From Methanococcoides seepicolus (GTDB taxonomy: Archaea > Halobacteriota > Methanosarcinia > Methanosarcinales > Methanosarcinaceae), in NCBI RefSeq assembly GCF_023684405.1, contig NZ_JAGSOI010000025.1, positions 1 to 34,301 of the forward strand: a DNA stretch of 34,301 nucleotides. Direction: 5' to 3'. How positions within the stretch are numbered: position 1 is the first letter of the stretch; the number at the start of each line of letters is the position of its first letter. The notes beneath the pieces are model-generated. The model did no database searches. It was not told the origin of the DNA and was given only the letters and a program-made list of their open reading frames with translations. Both the position numbers and the translations under genes were made by a program. Positions 15,595-22,441 of the stretch are shown here, in pieces.

Positions 15595-15608
15595 TAGTCC
15601 CGCCCGGA
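15595..15608. repeat. 14-bp copy of the tRNA-Gln 3' end (possible attachment site)
   Basis: TAGTCCCGCCCGGA here is identical to 27410-27423, which is the discriminator, acceptor strand and part of the T stem of tRNA-Gln. It lies exactly where the open frame of a truncated dockerin gene begins, at the right border of the defence island. Elements that integrate into tRNA genes leave such a copy of the tRNA 3' end at their far side. No integrase gene is visible, so this remains a candidate. Confidence 0.5.
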
Positions 15609-16413
15609 CAAACTCTACATCCAGCAGGAGGCACTCCTGAACATTGGTGTAACAGTCGGTGACCTCAGGCTATATGTACCTGTGAACGATCCAACCAGCC
15701 CATTCTTTGGAATGGAGGACTGGCCAGACTGTGGTACCAAAGTCACCCTCTGCAACATTGACGTTGAGTATGGAGTCACTGAAGTGTTCGAAGAGTACGA
15801 CCTCATAAGGTACGTTGACAGGAACAATGACGGTGATTTCGACGCAGGTGTCGACCATGCATACATTGATATGGACGATTCCGACGATGTAACTCTCTAT
15901 GATGTCAGGCTTACGGATGTTAGCATCAAGGAAGCATTCTATCCAAACAACACCAAAGTCATGACACAGCATGATCTTGACCTCGGTGACACTCTGGTAG
16001 AAGCAGATTGGAACCTGATGAGCTCTGACATCGATCTGTTGGGTGTAGTTCCAAACTTCTACGAAGAGATGGAAGAAGAAGACGTGCCATTATTCACAGT
16101 CAACATGTTTGATACTGACTGCAGTGGAGACTGGACATGCGTTGACGCTCTTTACCTGAGTATCGACGATGAGTTCTGGGTGGATGACTTTGCTGTCACC
16201 CATAAGGACATCAGGCTTTACATCCCACCAAACATGATCTGTGATGAAGAACCCGACTGTGACTACCACGCATATGATGCAAACCAAGATGGTATCATCA
16301 GCATTGGTGAGGTAAACACCGCAATCGATGACTACCGTACACAGGGGCCAACATCTATTGCAGATGTCAGTGAACTGATAGATATGTATCGTACAGGTGA
16401 GCCCTACTGTTAA
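15598..16413 (+). pseudogene. C-terminal part of a secreted dockerin/EF-hand protein, 5' truncated
   Basis: The frame is open from 15598 (after a TAG at 15595) to TAA 16413, about 271 codons. It has coding-like sequence from its first codons (DKLYIQQEALLNIGVTVGDL), well before the first possible start GTG 15682, so the 5' end of the gene is missing. Asp-rich segments such as DRNNDGDFDAGVDH and DTDCSGDWTC look like calcium-binding loops, and the last 50 residues (DANQDGIISIGEV) are a dockerin/EF-hand unit. The visible part has two similar halves with VTLYDVRLTDV and the like. The parent was probably a large secreted surface protein. Truncation coincides with the tRNA-like 14-mer, so an integration or deletion cut the gene there. 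A stem-loop terminator follows. Confidence 0.75.
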
Positions 16414-16419
16414 GAATTA

Positions 16420-16442
16420 GTTGAGGGGGATTATCCCTCAAC
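16420..16442 (+). terminator. Stem-loop after the dockerin gene
   Basis: GTTGAGGG at 16420-16427 and CCCTCAAC at 16435-16442 form a perfect 8-bp stem with a 7-base loop, 7 bases after the stop codon, followed by an AT-rich stretch with a run of T. It is likely a terminator. Confidence 0.6.
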
Positions 16443-16701
16443 CAATATTTTTCAAATGTCTTGAATTTTTTACACCTTCGCAACATATCGATTTACTATT
16501 ATTACACTTTAATTTACGGATAAATTTACTAGTGGTAAATTAACCTTCAATCATTTTTCTCCATCCTTCCAACCTCACCCTAACATGAGCATTGAGAGTA
16601 AACGGTTTATCATTCTTAGCATAAGCTCCTAAGTTTAACATTTCATTCAAGAATGTTAAAAATAAGATTTTTAAATTGAATATATAAATTCTGATAATCA
16701 A

Positions 16702-16833
16702 GGCTCTGTAGAAATCCTCGATATTCAGACACTAATCCAATTTTAAAAGATTATGGAATGTGTTACATGATGTTGGAATATAATCCCAATTCCAGTCTAT
16801 ATATGTTGATTTTGATAGGTTTTCTACAGAGCC
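16702..16833. mobile_element. 132-bp MITE with 17-bp terminal inverted repeats
   Basis: GGCTCTGTAGAAATCCT at 16702-16718 and its near-perfect reverse complement at 16817-16833 (one mismatch) bound a 132-bp AT-rich segment with no coding sequence. The same terminal sequence (reverse complement) is at 27042-27057, at the end of a decayed transposase gene. The small element is therefore a non-autonomous derivative that the same transposase family could have moved. No clear target duplication is visible. The rest of 16443-17027 is AT-rich and holds only the promoter region of the next gene. Confidence 0.8.
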
Positions 16834-17027
16834 AAATTATTAAATCCGTCAACACTTAAATAGCATAAACATAAACAATTAAATGGGGAAAATACAGGGG
16901 TTTAAATTGAATTTAAATAATATTTAATATTCGTTTCTAAAAATTCCATATTGGACCTAATTAAAAATTGAAAATACTTGAGCAAGTCTCTTGTATTAAG
17001 TAATATAAAGAATTAGGGCGTGAAAAT

Positions 17028-20000
17028 ATGATGAAAATAATAGCGGTAGCTGTAGCCTTACTATTGATAATATTGCCAAGCATAGCAGGAGCAGAAACCA
17101 TCAATTATTCAATAGAAACAGATGGGTATAAAATAATCCCAGACCAGGAATTTCATAAAATTATTATGGGTACTCCAGGCTATGGAGTAATAGAATCACC
17201 TGGAGATCCAGCTCTTCCTGAGAAAATGCTAGAACTTTGGGTTCCCCAAGATATTAACTGGTCAAGTGTTAACTTTACTGTAGAAATAATTAATGAATCA
17301 GAGATAACAAATATAAGCATGATTCCAAATCCGCCTCTTAAGCCAGGGCTCGCTGCAAATGCAATTTTAGAATACGATCCTGACTATGAGGATTGGGGCG
17401 TTGAGAAGAGCATTGTGAATGGAATAAATATGTATGTATATGGTAGAGATGCAAATTTCCCAGAGCAACACGTGGAATTACTTCCTTATACAGAAAGAAA
17501 AGATGCTGTACAAGGAACAACTCCGATAGATGCGTTTGGAGAGAATAAGTATTTAAGACTTGCATACAGGCCATTTATATATAATCCGGTTAGCAAAAAT
17601 TTAACTCTGATAACAAAAGCAAATATAACAATTACTTACGATCGTTATCCAATAAATGGAATTAAATCCGCTGGGGATGGGGGTACATACGATTATGTGA
17701 TTATCACTACAAATGATATTGTATCAAATAGCACAAAGTTAGATAGTTTCGTATATCTTAAAGAGTTTCAAGGCCACAATGTTAAGGTTGTTACAGAAAC
17801 AGATTTTGGTGGTCTGACAGGACAAGCACCAAACGGCAGGGCAGAAAAAATTCGAAAGTGGTTGATTGATAATTACAATACGCTTGAAATAGATTATGTC
17901 CTGTTAATCGGTGACCCTAATCCCGACGATCCTACCAATCCTAGTGATAGTGTTGGTGATATACCTATGAAAATGTGTTTTCCACGCTATTTTAGTTCGA
18001 CACATAGGGAGTCCCCGACAGATTACTTCTATGCAGACCTAACCGGTAACTGGGACTTGGATAACGACCAGTACTTTGGCGAGGATCTGGATCTGAGTCA
18101 TATTAAGAGCCCAGATCCATCAATTGGTGAAGACACCTTCTCGGCCAATTGGACTGGAAAAATAATGTGCGATTACAATGAAACCTACAAATTCCATACT
18201 TTTAGCGATGATGGTGTTAGATTATACATTGATGGGTCATTAGTGATTGATAACTGGGCAGAACACTTGCCTGCGAATGACTATTGGACCCAATCCATGA
18301 CGGCAGGAAAACATGATATTACTCTTGAGTTTCGAGAAAACACTGCGGACGGGATAATCCAGCTATTTTGGCAAACTACAGTTTCAAAGGGTCACTCCCA
18401 TTATGTTGGGCACCAGATTATACCCTCAGATCATCTTTATGATGCATCAGATGTCGTCGGTGGACTAAGCGGAACATATTACGATAATTCAGATTTTACC
18501 GGCACTTCCATTACACGCAAAGATGCTGCAATTAACTTCATTTGGGGTACAGGAGATCAGGGAGCTGGAGGACCTGATACCGGTGCACAGGTTTTCGTTG
18601 GAAGGATACCAGTATATAATGACGACTATGCACAATTAGATAGTATTTTGCAGAAAATAATTGAATATGAAACCGATCCGGGAGACATATCCTGGAGGAG
18701 CTCCATTCTATTGCCCATGGAACCTATGGATGAAAACACACCTTGCGCCCACCTGGGAGAGGGGATCAAGAATGACCTTGCAAATCCTGCAGGGTTTACA
18801 AGCTACCGCATATACGAGGAGGATTATAATCCACCAACACCAGAGTTATGGCCATGCAATAAAAACAACGTCAAGAATGAATGGAAAAATGGATACGGCA
18901 TGGTTGTATGGGCAACGCATGGCTCTCAAACGAGTGCATCTGATATTTTTGACTCGTCTTTAACAACCCAGCTCAATGATACCAAACCAGCCTTTACCTT
19001 CCAAACTTCATGCCTCACTGGCTACCCTGAATATGATGACAATCTTGCATATGCTCTGCTTAAACATGGAGGCATAGCCACAGTGGGGGCATCGAGGGTT
19101 TCATGGTATTCAGGCGGAAATTGGACAACATATGATCCGACCTCAGGCGTGTATCATCCCACTGCTTATTACTACACAAAAGGCGTTATAAGCGATGGAC
19201 TTCCTGCAGGAGCTGCATTGGCTCAACAAAAAGCACCCATTCCAAAGATGGGCATGAACGAAATGGATTTTAACTTGTATGGCGACCCGGATTGCTATCT
19301 TTTGAACACATTTCCTAATTCTCCACCAACAGCAGATGCAAATGGTCCATATGTGGCAGATGAAGGCACAGTAATAACCTTTAATGCCAGTGGTTCTTCT
19401 GATCCTGAAGGGGATTCGTTGGAATACAGGTGGGATTTAGATAACAATGGTGTATGGGATACTGATTGGTCAAATGATCCAACAACTTCGAATACATGGG
19501 GTGATGATTATTCAGGTGAGGTAAAAGTAGAAGTGCGTGATATGCTTGGACTAACTGGTATGAACATTACATCGGTCACAGTGAACAATGTAGCACCAAC
19601 AGTAGTCAATATCTCAATGGATCAACCAAACCCACAGTTCATACTTCCAATTGTTCATACACTAACTTTTAATGGAAGTTTTATTGATCCGGGATGGTTA
19701 GACACCCATACATCACTCTGGGATTTCGATGATGGAACAATAGTAAATGGAACTCTGACTGAAGAGCACGATGAACCAAACGCAACAGGAGATACAATAG
19801 CAGAACAAGTATATTCTGAGCCCGGAGTCTACAACGTGACTTTGACTATAGCAGATGATGATGGTGGGGTTGGAACCGCGACGATGCAGGTTACAGTGGT
19901 GGATGCTGAAGGTGCCAAGCATGACCTTAACGATTATATTCAGAATCTACCCAACGATGCTTTCAAAAAGCCTGCAGATCAGCGAAAGAACGCCTTTGCA

Positions 20001-20204
20001 AATAAGTTCAATGCGATAGATGAAATGTTTGAAGCCGGTAACTATCAAGGTGCAATAAATAAGTTGCAAAATGAGGTACGTCCGAAGGCAGATGGATATG
20101 TCGACGGAAATATGAATAACGACTGGATAATAGACCAAGAAGTACAAGTAGAGATCTGTATGAAGATTGATGATTTGATAGCTTATCTTGAAACATTGCT
20201 GTAA
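17028..20204 (+). CDS. Secreted C25 (gingipain-like) cysteine peptidase with PA14, PKD and FIMAH-like parts
   Basis: This 1,058-residue secreted protein has a signal peptide (MMKIIAVAVALLLIILPSIAGA). An N-terminal propeptide-like region is followed by a C25 peptidase domain from about residue 220 (DYVIITTND, YVLLIGDPNPDD) to about 770, with candidate catalytic His631 in WATHGS and Cys662 in FQTSCLTG. A PA14 segment with FSANWTGKI and FSDDGVRLYIDG (about 374-465) is inserted inside the peptidase domain, before VFVGRIPVYN. Two PKD domains follow (about 765-860 and 865-965; WDFDDGT and YNVTLTIADDDG). The last 90 residues are helical and resemble a FIMAH-type tail. PA14 and PKD bind glycans or surface polymers, so extracellular protein degradation or surface maturation is likely. 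ATG 17028 or 17031 may start it. A terminator-like hairpin follows. Confidence 0.9.
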   Translation: MMKIIAVAVALLLIILPSIAGAETINYSIETDGYKIIPDQEFHKIIMGTPGYGVIESPGDPALPEKMLELWVPQDINWSSVNFTVEIINESEITNISMIPNPPLKPGLAANAILEYDPDYEDWGVEKSIVNGINMYVYGRDANFPEQHVELLPYTERKDAVQGTTPIDAFGENKYLRLAYRPFIYNPVSKNLTLITKANITITYDRYPINGIKSAGDGGTYDYVIITTNDIVSNSTKLDSFVYLKEFQGHNVKVVTETDFGGLTGQAPNGRAEKIRKWLIDNYNTLEIDYVLLIGDPNPDDPTNPSDSVGDIPMKMCFPRYFSSTHRESPTDYFYADLTGNWDLDNDQYFGEDLDLSHIKSPDPSIGEDTFSANWTGKIMCDYNETYKFHTFSDDGVRLYIDGSLVIDNWAEHLPANDYWTQSMTAGKHDITLEFRENTADGIIQLFWQTTVSKGHSHYVGHQIIPSDHLYDASDVVGGLSGTYYDNSDFTGTSITRKDAAINFIWGTGDQGAGGPDTGAQVFVGRIPVYNDDYAQLDSILQKIIEYETDPGDISWRSSILLPMEPMDENTPCAHLGEGIKNDLANPAGFTSYRIYEEDYNPPTPELWPCNKNNVKNEWKNGYGMVVWATHGSQTSASDIFDSSLTTQLNDTKPAFTFQTSCLTGYPEYDDNLAYALLKHGGIATVGASRVSWYSGGNWTTYDPTSGVYHPTAYYYTKGVISDGLPAGAALAQQKAPIPKMGMNEMDFNLYGDPDCYLLNTFPNSPPTADANGPYVADEGTVITFNASGSSDPEGDSLEYRWDLDNNGVWDTDWSNDPTTSNTWGDDYSGEVKVEVRDMLGLTGMNITSVTVNNVAPTVVNISMDQPNPQFILPIVHTLTFNGSFIDPGWLDTHTSLWDFDDGTIVNGTLTEEHDEPNATGDTIAEQVYSEPGVYNVTLTIADDDGGVGTATMQVTVVDAEGAKHDLNDYIQNLPNDAFKKPADQRKNAFANKFNAIDEMFEAGNYQGAINKLQNEVRPKADGYVDGNMNNDWIIDQEVQVEICMKIDDLIAYLETLL

Positions 20205-20235
20205 TCATATTGTCGCTTCATTCATGGTAGTTTTT

Positions 20236-20261
20236 GGGGAAGGGGCTAATGAATCCTCCCC
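20236..20261 (+). terminator. Hairpin terminator after the C25 peptidase
   Basis: GGGGA at 20236-20240 and TCCCC at 20257-20261 form a stem extended by GG/CC across a one-base bulge. It lies about 30 bases after the stop codon and is followed by TATATTTTCC. Confidence 0.5.
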
Positions 20262-20323
20262 TATATTTTCCTACATTCATCAATTTTTCCTTTTTTCTTC
20301 AATTCATTCGATTGTGACAAATG

Positions 20324-20390
20324 TTTATATAACAAAACAACACCCGTCAAAATGTGCGGGGGTTTCACTCTCTTTTATTAAGTGAGTGAA
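20324..20390 (+). promoter_or_regulatory. TATA box followed by a leaderless nonapeptide frame and a hairpin
   Basis: TTTATATAA at 20324-20332 is followed about 24 bases later by ATG 20352, which opens a 9-codon frame (MCGGFTLFY). TTCACTC at 20364-20370 pairs perfectly with GAGTGAA at 20384-20390 around a 13-base loop that contains the TAA of the nonapeptide. A shorter CCCG/CGGG pair lies just upstream. This may be a small transcript with a leader peptide and hairpin, or the promoter of a lost gene. Confidence 0.3.
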
Positions 20391-21690
20391 ATAAGCAGCA
20401 TTAGACTCTGTATTAAAAATTTGATTAAAATGGGTGGCGAATTTTAAGAAGTTGTTTTCGGCATGAGTTGAGCGGGTGTGGGTTTATTTGTCAAAACCAT
20501 TTGCAGGGACAGTTCATATAATTCATACTGCACATTAAAGAAATGGTAGGGGTGATGATGGCGATTTGGACGTAGCTCCCCCTCACGAAATATAGGCATC
20601 AACAGTAGCATTACCTTTAGTTTAGGAGTATAAGGGACAATCGTAGGAAGGGTAAGTTCCAAAAATATTTCAATCGTGGAGTGGAAATGTTCATGCTTAT
20701 ACAATAAAATTAACATGGCCAACGAAATAATCGAGTAAGACCCGGTTTCCGTATGATAGTAACTCTTCGCCTCGTCTGGAAACTCTGCTTATCTATCTTG
20801 AATAAAAGGGCCGATGGCCCGCGGGATAATCTGTTGAGTGAACAACTGGAAATTGAGAAGTAGTATACCATAACCCCCTCGATCTAACAGCCCAGCTTAT
20901 TTTGTTCCAATATCACAGTGGTGCAGCAGAAAACACTATCAAACCACTGATTCCATCAAATGTGATCGTATTCCGTTTTAAAAATATCTGGAGCTGTAAA
21001 ACAATGTCAACAAGCACACATTACAGAACACCAATCATTCCACATCACCCCAGAATACCCCAAACAACGCTCACCAGCCAGACTGTGTACTCAGTTCGAC
21101 TAACCTCGCGATAAGATCTCACTGGATATCCACCCATAAGCAATATCCCCATCTCTATCAAAAGGATGGATAACGTCCTCTTCTAATACAAATCCCGGCA
21201 TGTTCGACTCGACAGCAAGAAGTTCCACGCTCGCAGCAGAGCAAATGGATGCAGTACCAGGGCATCAGTTGTCGTATCGCTCATTTTATTCGTATCACAC
21301 GATCCAGTACATTACAAATCTGCTTCTCGTTGGAACTGCCACTAAACGCAGGTCTGCGTTGAGTGTGATGGTAGCACCTTTTCTCCCACGGACGTTGCAA
21401 GGTATCAAGGGGGAGCAGTTGAGTGGAGCACAAATTGAAGTATAAATAACAGCTGATAACTCGCATCAAAATACCAGGGGGGTGTATGTATTATTATTGT
21501 AGGGCTGTTTTCCCTTGCTACCCGGATTTTTCAAAACACACTTCCTAAAAAAATAGCAGGTGATTGCGACATATATTATTGAATACTCAGACTATTTTCC
21601 TGTTTTTTGAAGTAAATATATGCCTAAAAAAGTCCCATAGTTAACTTCATTTTTCACTAAATAATTTCATTTCAAATTAGTGCACATAAC
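20391..21690. other. 1.3-kb gene-poor stretch with decayed coding traces
   Basis: No intact gene is convincing. On the minus strand an open frame runs from about 20892 to 20444 with one TAA. It contains coding-like stretches (LLDRGGYGILLLNF, FPDEAKSYYHTETGSY) that suggest a decayed gene of unknown family. A second minus-strand frame from 21465 to 21100, broken by TGA, TAA and TGA, ends in VIHPFDRDGDIAYGWISSEI, which recalls a damaged Fic motif (HPFxDGNG). The base composition is less AT-rich than in the defence island. This is best read as a graveyard of old genes. Confidence 0.4.
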
Positions 21691-21699
21691 AATCCTAAC

Positions 21700-21790
21700 A
21701 TCTTTTTATATAGGCCGACTAAAAATATAGGATTTTTTTATATAGAGCAAATTCTTACGAATATGTACTGGTGTGTAGCACTATACACAC
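21700..21790 (+). promoter_or_regulatory. Promoter and palindromic operator of the RHH regulator gene
   Basis: Two similar TATA-like stretches, TTTTTATATAGG near 21704 and TTTTTTATATAGA near 21734, lie upstream. GTGTGTA at 21771-21777 and TACACAC at 21784-21790 form a perfect 7-bp inverted repeat with a 6-base spacer, directly touching the GGAGGT ribosome binding site at 21791-21796. The site lies about 35 bases after the second TATA box, close to the expected transcript start. It is well placed for the encoded ribbon-helix-helix protein to repress its own operon. Confidence 0.7.
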
Positions 21791-21799
21791 GGAGGTACT

Positions 21800-22015
21800 A
21801 TGAAAAGAAAGATAACAATTACAGTGGATTCAAATATCCTTACAAAATTTGATGAGATACGGGGATTGATCCCACGCTCAACATATTTGAACCAAATGAT
21901 GAACGATAAAATTGAGACCGTAACTGGCATGTTCGTGCAAGATCATAAAACCAGCTACAGTCAAGCAGCATCCAACAGCCACTTATGTAATAAATGGAGG
22001 GACGCAGATGTTTAA
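21800..22015 (+). CDS. Ribbon-helix-helix (CopG/Arc-like) regulator
   Basis: This 71-residue protein opens with the basic beta strand MKRKITITVDSNIL followed by two predicted helices (KFDEIRG and PRSTYLNQMMNDKIE). That is the order of the ribbon-helix-helix fold of plasmid copy-number and antitoxin-type repressors. The C-terminal 25 residues look disordered. GGAGGT sits 3 bases before ATG with a palindromic operator next to it. As first gene of a module with small ORFs and a PrimPol-helicase it probably controls replication gene expression of an integrated plasmid or virus. Confidence 0.8.
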   Translation: MKRKITITVDSNILTKFDEIRGLIPRSTYLNQMMNDKIETVTGMFVQDHKTSYSQAASNSHLCNKWRDADV

Positions 22016-22106
22016 CATGCTTTATTCTGATTTAAATTTTTGTAATAATTGCCAAATACTCCACATATTGACAATTGCTCCTGGAAGGAAGGTGGCCAAT
22101 GACTGA
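22008..22106 (+). CDS. 32-aa peptide with a CNNC motif
   Basis: ATG 22008 overlaps the end of the regulator gene and has GGAGG at 21997-22001, 6 bases before it. The 32-codon frame contains a CxxC (FCNNC) and ends in TGA at 22106, overlapping the next start by 8 bases. I do not recognise it. A good ribosome binding site and the chain of overlapping frames support translation, but it may be only a coupling device. Confidence 0.45.
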   Translation: MFNMLYSDLNFCNNCQILHILTIAPGRKVAND

Positions 22107-22254
22107 CACTGAAGTTCTTCAGAAGCATCCACTCATTCAAGAGTTTGCATCTGTACATAATGATCCTGAACTTTATCAGATCATTGAGAAGACCAATCCC
22201 ACACTCAAGATGCTTGTAGACGTGGCCAGTGAGATCATGGGGGACTATCAATGA
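22099..22254 (+). CDS. 51-aa acidic hypothetical protein in the replication module
   Basis: ATG 22099 follows AAGGTGG at about 22089-22095. The 51-residue product (MTDTEVLQKHPLIQEFAS and onward) is helical and acidic, with no recognised family. Its TGA at 22252-22254 overlaps the ATG of the next frame as ATGA. The protein-like composition and exact coupling on both sides make it a likely real gene, too short to be found by usual length cut-offs. Confidence 0.65.
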   Translation: MTDTEVLQKHPLIQEFASVHNDPELYQIIEKTNPTLKMLVDVASEIMGDYQ

Positions 22255-22436
22255 GTAAAACTGAGCTCGTACGACTATCTCGTTTTCTGTGGGATCATCT
22301 TGATAGTGATGAAAAAGAGATGCTGGCTAAATATGATCCATTTGTGTACAAAATTCTAAGTGGTGACGTGATTTTTACGCTCAATGTCTGGGATTATAGA
22401 ATTGCATTCATACATGTTATGAATATTTTGGAGTGA
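22251..22436 (+). CDS. 61-aa hypothetical protein in the replication module
   Basis: The start overlaps the upstream stop as ATGA, and the stop region leads into the primase gene with GGAG at 22430-22433 serving that next gene. The 61-residue product has KTELVRLSRFLWDHL and aromatic-rich helices, no cysteine motif and no membrane segment. Its family is not recognised. Place and coupling suggest an accessory to the PrimPol-helicase. Confidence 0.65.
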   Translation: MSKTELVRLSRFLWDHLDSDEKEMLAKYDPFVYKILSGDVIFTLNVWDYRIAFIHVMNILE

Positions 22437-22441
22437 AAACA

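Noticed and set aside
20444-20722. Minus-strand 92-codon open frame as an intact gene
   Set aside because: No ribosome binding site, no recognised family, and the same frame upstream looks like part of a longer decayed frame broken by TAA. Described only as a coding trace.
20902-21114. Plus-strand 70-codon open frame
   Set aside because: Low-complexity His/Pro/Thr-rich translation without start signal or neighbours; looks like a chance frame.
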